NCBI GenBank assembly: GCA_029582155.1
Contig: CM055908.1
Location: 24,037,257-24,101,256, forward strand
Length of the DNA: 64,000 nt
Direction: 5' to 3'
DNA from: Panopea generosa
Taxonomy: Eukaryota > Mollusca > Bivalvia > Adapedonta > Hiatellidae
In this document: positions 33,546-45,500 of the stretch, piece after piece
Position numbering within the stretch: the first letter of the stretch is position 1
Layout: every line of letters begins with the position of its first letter
Notes under the pieces: generated by a model
The model's database searches: none
What the model was told of the DNA's origin: nothing
The model's input: the letters and a program-made list of their open reading frames with translations, nothing else
Made by a program: the position numbers and the translations under genes

Positions 33546-35633
33546 TTATTTACATTAAACGCTAAAGTCATACTTTACACAGTTCTTATATATACACTAT
33601 AGTTTGTACTTATTTACATTAAACGCTTTAGTCATACTTAACATTGTACTTATATATACTATAGTGTGTTCTTATTTACAATAAACGATGAAGTCATACT
33701 TTACACTATTCTTATATATACTATAGTGTGTACTTGTTTACAATAAACGCCGAAGTCGTACTTTACACTGTACTTATATATACACTTTAGTTTGTACATA
33801 TTTACAATAAACGCTGAAGTCGTACTTTACATTGTACTTATATACACTATAGTTTGTACTAATTTACATTAACGCCAAAGTCATACTTTACACTATACTA
33901 ATATATACTATAGTTTGTTCTTATTTACAATAAACGCTGATGTCATACTTAACATTGTACTTATATAAACTATAGTTTGTACTTATTTACAATAAACGCT
34001 GAAGTCGTACTTTACACTATACTAATATATACTATAGTTTGTTCTTATTTACAATAAACGCTGAAGTCATACTTTACACTATACTTATATACATTTATAG
34101 TATGTACTTATTTACAATAAACGCTGAAGTCGTACTTTACACTATACTAATATATATTATAGTTTGTACTTATTTACAATAAACGCTGAAGTCATACTTT
34201 ACACTATACTTATATACACTACAGTTTGTACTTATTTACAATAAACGCTGAAGTCATACTTAACATTGTACTTATATAAACTATAGTTTGTACATATTTA
34301 CAATAAACGCTGAAGTCGTACTTTACACTATACTTATATAAACTATAGTTTGTACTTATTTACAATAAACGCTGAAGTCGTACTTTACACTATACTAATA
34401 TATATTATAGTTTGTACTTATTTACAATAAACGCTGAAGTCATACTTTACACTATACTTATATACACTACAGTTTGTACTTATTTACAATAAACGCTGAA
34501 GTCATACTTTATACTATACTAATATACACTACAGTTTGTACTTATTTACAATAAACGCTGATGTCATACTTAACATTGTACTTATATAAACTATAGTTTG
34601 TACTTATTTACAATAAACGCTGAAGTCGTACTTTACACTATACTAATATAAACTATAGTTTGTACTTATTTACAATAAACGCTGAAGTCGTACTTTACAC
34701 TATACTTTTATACACTATAGTATGTACTTATTTACAATAAACGCTGAAGTCGTACTTTACACTATACTAATATACACTACAGTTTGTACTTATTTACAAT
34801 AAACGCTGAAGTCGTACTTTACACTATACTAATATATACTATAGTTTGTTCTTATTTACAATAAACGCTGAAGTCGTACTTTACACTATACTAATATACA
34901 CTACAGTTTGTACTTATTTACAATAAACGCTGAAGTCGTACTTTACACTATACTTATATACACTACAGTTTGTACTTATTTACAATAAACGCTGAAGTCA
35001 TACTTAACATTGTACTTATATAAACTATAGTTTGTACTTATTTACAATAAACGCTGAAGTCATACTTAACATTGTACTGATATAAACTATAGTTTGTACT
35101 TATTTACAATAAACGCTGAAGTCGTACTTTACACTATACTTTTATACACTATAGTATGTTCTTATTTACAATAAACGCTGAAGTCGTACTTTACACTATA
35201 CTAATATACACTACAGTTTGTACTTATTTACAATAAACGCTGAAGTCGTACTTTACACTATACTAATATATACTATAGTTTGTTCTTATTTACAATAAAC
35301 GCTGATGTCATACTTAACATTGTACTTATATAAACTATAGTTTGTACTTATTTACAATAAACGCTGAAGTCGTATTTTACACTATACTAATATATACTAT
35401 AGTTTGTACTTATTTACAATAAACGCTAAAGTCGTACTTTACACTATACTTTTATACACTATAGTATGTACTTATTTACAATAAACGCTGAAGTCGTACT
35501 TTACACTATACTAATATATATTATAGTTTGTACTTATTGACAATAAACGCTGAAGTCATACTTTACACTATACTTATATACACTATAGTTTGTACTTATT
35601 TACAATAAACGCTGAAGTCATACTTTACACTAT
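33546..35633 (+). repeat. minisatellite array 2b: 62-bp unit, about 33 copies
   Basis: The unit reads ACTATAGTTTGTACTTATTT, then ACAATAAACGCTGAAGTCGT and ACTTTACACTATACTAATATAT. The first ~23 bp are shared with array 2a and the rest is unrelated, so the two arrays look like one locus in which half of the unit was replaced. Variants (GTCGT/GTCAT, CTATACT/CATTGTACT) are mixed along the array. Confidence 0.93.
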
Positions 35634-35635
35634 AG

Positions 35636-35844
35636 TTCAGTTCAGTGTAGCAATGATAGAGATTGGCAATACGGATATTTTCAACGAAGTAGTTTTAAGT
35701 ACAGACAGGGAATGCCAGTCGGACGAAGACGATGGCTCTGACAAACGGGATAAAGAAACGCACCGCTCAACTTCCATAGTGATGATACACGTTCATTTCG
35801 GTTCCTCATTCACCACTCCTCCAAACTATATTGCTTCTATTTAA
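35636..35844 (+). CDS. candidate exon with stop codon right after array 2b
   Basis: After the last CTATAG of the array a frame is open to TAA at 35842. It encodes QFSVAMIEIGNTDIFNEV, then VLSTDRECQSDEDDGSDKRD and KETHRSTSIV. It accepts the 32566 exon in phase (A|TT). The Ser/Asp/Lys-rich composition is protein-like and unlike the array. If real, it gives a product of about 88 residues distinct from the THEG-like chain, or a truncated isoform. The acceptor is made of array sequence, which makes it doubtful. Confidence 0.3.
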
Positions 35845-35874
35845 TTATAAACACAGTACCATTTTTCAATTATT

Positions 35875-35957
35875 TTGGTATGACCCGGTCGATGATCGAA
35901 CCTACGACATTCCGAATGTGAGGCGGACGCACTACCACTATACCACCGTTACCGTTT
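35875..35957 (-). mobile_element. SINE family C head fragment, minus strand
   Basis: On the minus strand it reads GGTGGTATAGTGGTAGTGCG (box A), then GTAGGTTCGATCATCGACC (box B). It matches the head of the full element at 45598-45905. Confidence 0.6.
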
Positions 35958-36338
35958 TATAACATCGGATTATTGTTTTACCACTCATGTATATATATCA
36001 ATCGCTCATCGATCATCTAGGAAGATCGAAAATAAAAATTAAAAAAAAATACGATTCCCGTGAAACAAATACAACATACAATGGCATATTTACAAAAATG
36101 GTCCCCATTATCGAAGCACGTACCGATACTTTTCTATCATATTTCATCCCGTACAACAAACTGTCATTATATATCAAATTTAATACTTGCCCCATATCGA
36201 TTACAATGTTTATTGATTATATTTTCTACGATATTAAAATTTGGCAACCGCAAACCACCGCAAACGTTCCGACTTTTAATATTCAACTTAAACAGAGGTA
36301 TTATGTGTTTTACACTTTCACAGGACACAAAAGAACGT

Positions 36339-36378
36339 CACGTGATCGCGCCGGTAGTGAGGTCGGTTGCCATGTAAC
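36339..36378 (+). promoter_or_regulatory. CpG-rich promoter with E-box and RFX X-box
   Basis: CACGTG lies at 36339-36344. GGTTGCCATGTAAC at 36365-36378 matches the RFX X-box GTNRCC-N-RGYAAC with a single departure (T for R). It lies about 150 bp upstream of the ATG at 36525 in a stretch with clearly more CpG than its surroundings. X-boxes mark promoters of ciliary and flagellar genes, which suits a THEG-like product. Confidence 0.5.
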
Positions 36379-36524
36379 GCCGTGACGCTATTATTTATCC
36401 GTCCCGCCATATTTCTGCACCATGTGTTTTATCAATGACTCTTAACCATTATCTATCACAGTAGTTAATGCTAGCATAATAATTGGATATTTAATCGGGC
36501 GGAGAGCGTACAGAATTGGAAAGT

Positions 36525-36540
36525 ATGGCGGCAGTGCAAG
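36525..36540 (+). CDS. THEG-like first coding exon, isoform 2 (MAAVQ)
   Basis: GGAAAGTATGGCGGCAGTGC gives Met-Ala-Ala-Val-Gln, then G|GTAAAA, ending in phase 1. Only 16 coding bases lie before the donor. The CpG-rich promoter and X-box upstream, the ATGGCGGC start context and the phase match to 40998 and 42750/43942 are the support. Confidence 0.5.
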
Positions 36541-39500
36541 GTAAAACTTCTATAAAATCATATATTCAACAATTCTATAAAATCGAAGAATTTATTAATG
36601 TTATATTTTTCCAACAGTAGGTTTAAAGTCAACGGTATTTAAATTTTAAAGTAAACCTACATACATGTATATGTACGTGCATATATATTATACCGTCGAG
36701 TGGGTGCGATTATGCGGATATAGATAATCTTTTGAAAATGTTTCGACACTTTACAATACGTATTGATACTTCAATGAAAATCTATGTAAATTGGCTTTTA
36801 GCCCGAACAAGGAATATTGGTTAACATATAGAGCTATGTGATAGCATTAACTGCTATATCGTATTATATCCTTTGATCTGTATTAAAATAGTAATCCGTA
36901 AACTTATAACATTAATTAAGTATGTACATAAATTTTTATATATTTTATTTGATTAAAATTACAGAGCTCTATATAATATGAGTCAATATGTAAATTTATT
37001 TTTATCTTTGAATGTAAACGAATAAATGTAACTGAATCATATATCAGTTAATATATAAACGAAAATATGCCGCTGTTCATTATGACGACGACAACTATGA
37101 TGATGATGATAATGATGATAATGATGGTGATGCTGGTGGTGGTGGTAGTAGTGATTTGGGTGGAAATGAAAGCATTATGTAAACATTTAGTGTTGGTACA
37201 ATGTTGCTTTTTCTGTTTTTCTTCCGTGGAAGCCATTAAAATATTCGACAATACGACTAAGTGACCCTTTAACCTCTTTATATATATTTTACAAGACATT
37301 TGAGAAACCCATACCCAGTTTTGTAATTATTATAATAAAGCAGCAAGTGTTCTCGTTCGTCGTGTAGTGTCTAGCACATTATCTCCTGTCAACCCAATCG
37401 GGAATATCGATCTTGCATTTACAACCCTCAGATTTAAGCAACTTGCCAACTATGTCAGTTCTTTATCGTTTTGTTTTCACACTTTATGTAATAGTCTTCG
37501 GTCAATCGCGGTGAACTAGAGATAAAAAGTTCATTTATGTTTCAACAAACGTTATTTAAATAATTGAACTTTGCAGATCGCATGTCAAGACAGCAGGTTA
37601 TAATTTGAACATCTACATTAATATCTTACCGTTATCTGTCTGTATTTTTTATATTTATGAAGTAAATTGCGAATAATTTCAAATTGTCTTTGATGGAAAT
37701 TTTCAGTACAGATTACGGAGTTAGTTATTTATAACACATATTATCACCGGCAGTGCTTCAAAGAACTTTGCGTACAAGCTAGTATATCAATAATACGTCT
37801 ATAAGTTAGAATTGATTTTCGTGAAGTATTTCACAAAAGAAATTCAATACAAAACAGATTAATTATTTGTATCAGTATGAACTTGTGTTTAACGCTGAGT
37901 AATCAAATTACCAACTCTCTTGTCGACAAGCAGGAGTGGTAAGACCTATGTCTCTGATTATTTCGCGTACTTTAACAGTGATATTTTCTATCTGTCCGTC
38001 CGCCGTCCGTCCGTCTGTCTCCTGTCTGTTAGTTCTACCCTTTGTCTGTCTGTCTGTTTGTCTTTCTGGTTGACTGGCAATCAGACTTAACCTTACAATC
38101 CATTATAATTATATGATATAACCGAGCAACAAACACTATAAAACATATGGGATGATTTTTCAAAGGTTACAGAACACCCCGTGTTTATATTCCTACCAAG
38201 CACACCAACAACGGAGTCGTCGCGTTTCTATGTAGCGCTTACTTGTTAAATATGTATAGCTATGTATATTCATATATATGTATAAACACCTGCAAAATGT
38301 TATACTTCCCTCAATATCTGTTGACGTATATAATATAGACATTGTATAAGAGACTGATTAATCAATTATTTACTAGTACATCTACAACACAGCGGAAAAG
38401 AGCAGCACCGGACCAAAACAAAGGTTTATTTGTCCATAAAACCCTGTTAACTAATACTCTCAATTAGATCAATATCCCTTCATCGTTAGCCAAGTCATAT
38501 CTGCATTATACATTTATCTGATATAATAAGATAAAAATACTTTCATTGATTTCAATTATAACCAATTTCCCGTCGTCAATAATATATTTTTTTGACGGTT
38601 TTACTATGCTAAGTGCTAAATTCACCCCCCCCCCCCCCCTTTCGCCTCCACCCACACACAATCTAATTTATTCAGAGTTTGTTAAAGCACAATACATATA
38701 ACAATATATCAAAAACTATCACTTCATTTTCGGGTTCTTTATGTATGGACAGAGCGGCCAACAAGAAACTGCCGCTACCTTCATAGCTCCGCACGTAGCT
38801 ACCTTCATAGTTCCGCACGTTGCTACCGTCATAGCTCCGCACGTCGCTACCTTCATAGTTCCGCACGTAGCTACCTTCATAGTTCCGCACGTCGCTACCT
38901 TCATAGTTCCGCACGTTACTACCGTCATAGCTCCCCACGATGCTACCTTCATAGCTCCACACGATGCTGTTTATGGGTTTATGCACATTGCATTTCTGCA
39001 TCAAACATGAACTGGCCATCATTTATGACACATTTCAGTTGAAAAAAACAAACAAACAACTAATACGAATTAAATTTATATTAAATAAGCCGCATCGATT
39101 CCGTCATTTTTGTCGTCACCATAATCAGTAACATGACCAACATCACAATATCAAGTTTGGGTCAGCAGCAGTGAGAATAGTGCTTGTTATATAAGTGGGA
39201 AAAACATGTGCGGAGTCAATTTATCTTGTTACGCATTCCTTATCTGGCATATGCAAACATAAACTGCGATCGGTTTAATTAAAGAATGCCATTTATAAAG
39301 TGAGCTGAACGTGGTACAGTATGGACTAGCTACCATTGTTGAAATATTAACACATGGATAGGGAGGACAAGCAGTTGACGACAATGTCTCGAAGTACATG
39401 TAGCTAACCTTTCAGAACTAAAGCCTTGGTTCAAGTTCCAACTAACTGGTAAATACAATTTATGACGAGAACATTTGCCAGTTACTCGGTGGAAAAGCTG

Positions 39501-42500
39501 TCTTTTGTCATAAGGAAACTAAATGTGCCGTCATGTCTACTTATAATGTGTTAATCAGGCAAAAAAAAAACCAAGTACATGTACCATAATACACCATGAC
39601 GAAACCCGTCACGCCAGTAGTCAAGTTGTCCACTCTGTCATAGAAATATTGCTGTGGGCATTAACATGCTACGTCAATACCCAAGTTGCCCATTTCGCTA
39701 CAAAAACATGGTTTTAGGCACGAGCTAGCTTCGCGAAAAAACAAGTCGCCGACTCCGCTACAGAAACATTGCTTTGGGCATTAACTAGGTTTGTCAACAA
39801 TACCCAAGTTGCCCACTCGGCTACTGAAACATTGCTTTGGGCATTAACTAGCTACGTCAATATCCAAGTTGCCCATTCCGCTACAGAAATATTGCTTTAG
39901 GCACGAACTAGCTACGTCAATACCCAAGTTGCCCATTCCGCTACAGAAACATTGTTTTAGGCAAGAACTAGCTACGCGAATAAACAAGTCGCCGACTACG
40001 CTACAGAAACATTACTTTGGGCATAACTAGGTTTGTTAATACCCAAGTTGCCCATTCAGCTACAGAAACATTATTTTAGGCACGAGCTAGCTACGCGAAT
40101 AAACAAGGTGCCGACTCCGCTACAGAAACATTGCTTTGGACATTAACTAGGTTCGTCAATACCCAAGCTGCCCCCTCCGTTAAAGAAACATTGCTATGGG
40201 CATTAACTAGGTTCGTCAATACCCAAGTTGCCCACTCCGCTACAGAAACATTGCTTTGGGCATTAACTACATTGTTTACTTTTGTTTTTCTCGCCCTAGC
40301 GTAAAACTAATTATAATACAATTAACAAAACTTGTATTGAGACGTGTACACATGACAAAATATCGCTTTTCAACATAACTTAATTGTGACAAGTTTATCG
40401 GAAGAACGTACGAATGATTTCTTGCTCTGGTAAACACATTTTGACAGTAAAATGGTATCAATGACTCTTCTGGTCCGATTGACAACGTTTTGTTTTTGTT
40501 GTCTTTTGTTTACCTTTTAACTGTATGTAGGCCTGTGTTCATGTTCAAATTGAGTGGCCGTTAAGATACCCTAGTGATGATGGTTCCATCTAAATCAGGT
40601 CGACACCGTTTCTCAATAACTATTTGTTTTGTATGTTTTGTATGTTGACCTTTATCCTTGACCTTTCGGTTCCAAAGTTGTAACTGATCTGTCTGAACAG
40701 CAGTACAACAGGAATGCAAGCGCGTCCATCACTTGTGTGCGGCAACGTATGTTTAACGATAAACGTTGTATTTAGCGACTATCCTCCGTTACCGTTGTAT
40801 GTTAACGACAGAAAGTGGCAATTAGTTGCAGAAGGGACGAGGTTTTAGTCAGATTCATACTGAGATCGACCGCCGCAATTATAACATACAATGTGTTTGA
40901 ACTGTTATAAAAATAGTAATATAAACAACTATCTTTTAGTGTTTTGTATACTTGAATGGCCTTTAACGCACTTTAATCCCCGTGAGAACCGTTTCAGAGA
41001 TGCCATACCGGCAGGACAAAAAGAGGTCACGAGAAGAGACATTGCTAAGCAACAAAGAGGACGCTGGTGAGACAAAACGCGTGTGCCCTTACCAATATAC
41101 ATTGATCTTGGAGTGGTCCCCTTTTTGACAATATTTACATTGTGATATTTGTTTTATCAATGCACGAGTGATTATTTTCTCTTTCTTTTTTTACCAATAC
41201 ATGCGTATTATCCTTCAAACAATGCACAACTGATTCTTTATTACCAATGCACGAGTGATTGATCCTATACCGACATGTGTGTCAAATTTGTTTAAACTGT
41301 GCCGCATTTATTCCATGCTATGTAAACCTAAACACCTATACTCGCTCTCTATCTAATAACCAATATATGTGTGCGATTTTTATATAGCATTATAATATGT
41401 GTGAGTTATGTGAACCTCCACATGTGTGATTATATGTGTGATTTATTTCTTGTGAATTACTTCTATCTATATATGTACATGTGATCTATCTACACAGTGC
41501 AAATTTATGCATTCACCAATATAACGATGGTTTTCTTTTAGGATTTTACGTGAACAAATAATATGCGAATACGGAATACGGATACAAACGATGCCAAAAT
41601 GAATGTCTTCCTTCTGTCATTATAGCAAATATCAATATTGTTTAAACCATTATAAATTAACTGCTAGATTATCATCCAAATTTTTCATAAAAATTGGGAG
41701 GGCGGGACAATTTTATTTCTTATTTTTATTTTTAAAATTTGATGTTTTCGAACAAAATTTTTTTTATTTTTTTTATTTTTTATGAAAATAAAAATGGCCG
41801 GGACGGCATGAAAATTAGGTGACGGACGAGGATGATAATCTAGCAATTAATTTATTATGGCCTTACATGTTTACCTATTTAAGTGTGACTACTCTTGTTT
41901 TCTTACAGATACATAGCGGTATGGTTAACGTTTTGTATCTAGTAGTGACTAGCACAGTACGAATAAACAGGTTCCTTAACTAATCAATAGTTTCTATGTT
42001 TATCTAACACAGCTTTTCGTCTGATTCTTAAGTAATGTGTCGTCTGACAACCTGTCTGTCCCCACCCACTATTGTACTACATCAACTGTGAACATGTTCT
42101 TACAAATTAAACAATCATTGTGTTATTTAGTGCATTGATATGAATATTGCACATAATTGTTTTATTATGTTTGAGGGCCTCTCGTGGAATATGTTCTTGT
42201 TCAAATGAGTACTAAGTTTATATGCGGATAAAGTAGGTAGTTCCGAGGACCCCGCACCCCCTCGATGCTTGGTCCAATGCACTACCAGTAGCCACGCTCT
42301 CCGCACTGTATAACTGCTATTTTATACATATTTAAATATATATCTATGTCATCAGCCAAACGACAGGGAGCTTTATTTCACCAGTTAATTAAGTGATAAG
42401 GTTTAAACATAATCTCACGTGCAAACCAATGAGGCCTGAAGTTGACATATCTCTACTTTAAATACATATGTCGGCTGCTACAATATTAGGTAGTAACATT

Positions 42501-45500
42501 TACTGTCTCAAAAATTGTTTTTATTTCGTTTCCAAGGTCCATATTATTTCATAGTGTCTTATTTTAAATAAATGTTGTACACACCATAGCATATTTCAAT
42601 TCATTTTCTCTCATACTGTACGTCTTTTTCTGTAACGGTGCTTCACCTTCTATATACCGTCGAGCATCTCTTTTCTTTATTTGTACTATAGTCATCTCTA
42701 ACTTTATCCATCTCCTTTCACTATCTTTCTCTCCTATCATGTATGTTAGCAAAAAGTAAGAGCCGGCGGATGCCAGAGAACAGATCCAGAAGTCAAATGG
42801 TTCGATATGCAGGTGAAAAGAAAGGTAAAACATTTTTGAAACACATGAGTATACACCATCATGCATGTCGCTTTTCTGATCAAAGGAAACAATACAACCA
42901 ACATGACCGTAAATCTGACATAAATCAACCTCTCTTTTTCACACTTTGAACTCACTTCAAGGGAACAGAAATATGATATGTAATCTTCAACACACGTATG
43001 CATGTACTGAAATCGTTCATGTGAGCTGTTCAAAAACGAAATTGCCATGGTTACACATTCCCTATATAATTCAATGACCCAGTTACATCCCTGACGGAGC
43101 CATATTGAATATCTGACAATGATACAATTACACAATGTTTTAGATATCGAACTGAGTAAAATACTTGCGGAAATAGATGAGAAAACAGAAATTTCAAATG
43201 CCCTTCCTTCCCATGTAAAAATCGAAGTCTGCCCAAATTCCCTCAAAATAGACCTTATCTCCTTGATTTGATACAAATAAGAAAAAAATCGTAAAGATGT
43301 GTGTCCTGCATGAACAAATTTAGCCAACACGCTCTTGAGAACATTTAAAAAACATTTGGTGATGCTCTGCCTATATATGGCTTTTACATAAAACTAAACG
43401 GCCTATAAAGTACCCGCGACGCAAACATAAATTGGCTGACCATTAAGGAAGGCAGATAGATGAACCCTTTCATTCAACTAACGCGCTGTACCATTTGTTT
43501 GTATTATCCACACTGCGTTACGGCTATATTATACATATTTATATATATCTATGGCATCAGCCAAACGACAGGGAGCTTTATTTCACCTGTTTATTAAGTG
43601 ATTAGGTTTAAACATAATCTCACGTGCAAACCAATGACACATGAAACTGACATATCTCTATTTTAAATAAATTATGTCGGCTGATAAAATATTAGGTAGG
43701 AACAGTTACTGTCTCAAAAAAGGTTTTATTTCGTTTCCAAGGTCCAATCTTATTTCATAGTGTCTTTGTGTAATGAAAGTTGCACGCACCATAGCATATT
43801 ACTTTCATATCTTAATTCATTTCCTTTCATACTGTACGTCTTATTCTGTAACAGTGTTTCTCTTTTCTTTATTTGTACTACTGTCATCTTTATCTTTATC
43901 CATCTCCTTTCACTATCTTTCTCTCCTATCATGTATGTTAGCAACAAGTAAGAATCGGCGGATGCCAGAGAACAGATCCAGAAGTCAAATGGTTCGATGT
44001 ACAGGTGAAAAGATAGGTAAAACATTTTTGAAACACATGATTATACACCATCATGCATGTCGCTTTTCTGATTAAAAGCAATACTACAGCCAACATGACG
44101 ATAATAGGTAAATCTGACACAAATCAACTTCTCTTTTTCACACTTTGAACTAACTTCAAGGGAACAGAAATATGATATATAATCTTCAACACACCTATGC
44201 ATGTACTGAAATCGTTCATGAGAGCTGTTCGAAAACAAAGTTGCCATTGTTACACATTCCCTATATAATTCATTGACCCAGTTACATCCCTGTCAGAGCC
44301 TTATTGAATATTCGACAATGATACAATTATACAATGTTTTAGATATCAAACTGAGTAAAATACTTGCGGAAATGAATGAGAAAACAGAAATTTCCAATTC
44401 CCTTCCTTCTCATGTAAAAATCGAAGTCTGCACAAACCCTATCGCCTTGTTTTGATACAATTAAGAAGAAATCGTAGAGATGTGTGTCCTGCATGAACAA
44501 ATTTGACCGACACGCTCTTAAGAACATTAAAAATACAACAACATGTAGTGACACTGCTGTATATAGATTACATAAAAAACTAAACGGCCTATAAAGTTCC
44601 CAAGACGCAAACATAAAGTGACTGACCATTAATGAATGTAGATAGATCTTTCATCCAACTAACGCTCTGTATCATTTGTTTGTATCGTAATGTCTAGTCT
44701 GTTCATCTATCGTCTAAAGTCATTCTATTTACTTAGAGTACAACAGGAATACTTACAACTGAATTACATTAACCTTTTTATTCTTGGTTTATATTCAATT
44801 GAATTGTATACAACTATTGAAATAGTATATCCATATTTATCTCATTTTTCGCAGACGATTGGAAACATTTCTATTTAAAATATGTTTAAAAATGCATTTC
44901 ATCGATCATTTGATATACTACTTCACAAGTCTTATAAACCGATGTGTTCTCTCTTTGTTTACCTTTAAAAGTCTATATGTTTGTAACGTAGATATTATAT
45001 ACAGTAAATGAAATTCAACTAAAAATACAAGTTTCAATATTAAAATATTAATGCTAGGTGTATTAAAACTTCATTTGATCCTTTTGTGAAGAAGTTAAAA
45101 CATTTTGGTAGTCATTTCTGCCACAAAGAACGACATGGTTAAAAAATCCAAATTTATTTCTACCAAAAGGATATTTGAAGCGATTTATTTTAGTTTGACT
45201 TTAAAGAACATTTTTATTTCGCAGAGATTAACAACAAAATAATTTAATATGAATTTTATTAATTTCTTTTCAGATTAAAGACATTTCTGTTAAAGATGAA
45301 ATTCTAAGTATTTTTATCAAGACTTTGTATGTTTTCTATATTATTAATCGACACATTTCTGATTTCCTTAAAGCATATAAGTATACTTACATAATAAAAT
45401 GTAATTACTACATACAACAATAATTTATATTGTACACCTACAGTGTTTGAATTTGAAAAAAATATTGTTTTGTCTTTTTCAGCTGAATTCGAAAGAATCC

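Larger units (their letters stand above)
36541..40997. other. intron content: short tandem repeats only
   Basis: It holds a TGA/TGG microsatellite (37083-37155), a 15-C run (38625-38639), a 24-bp minisatellite (38765-38970) and a 60-bp tandem array (39600-40270). No exon other than those listed could be supported. Confidence 0.5.

Noticed and set aside
37048..37299. ORF with runs of Thr, Ile and Val
   Set aside because: It is translation of a GAT/GGT trinucleotide repeat.
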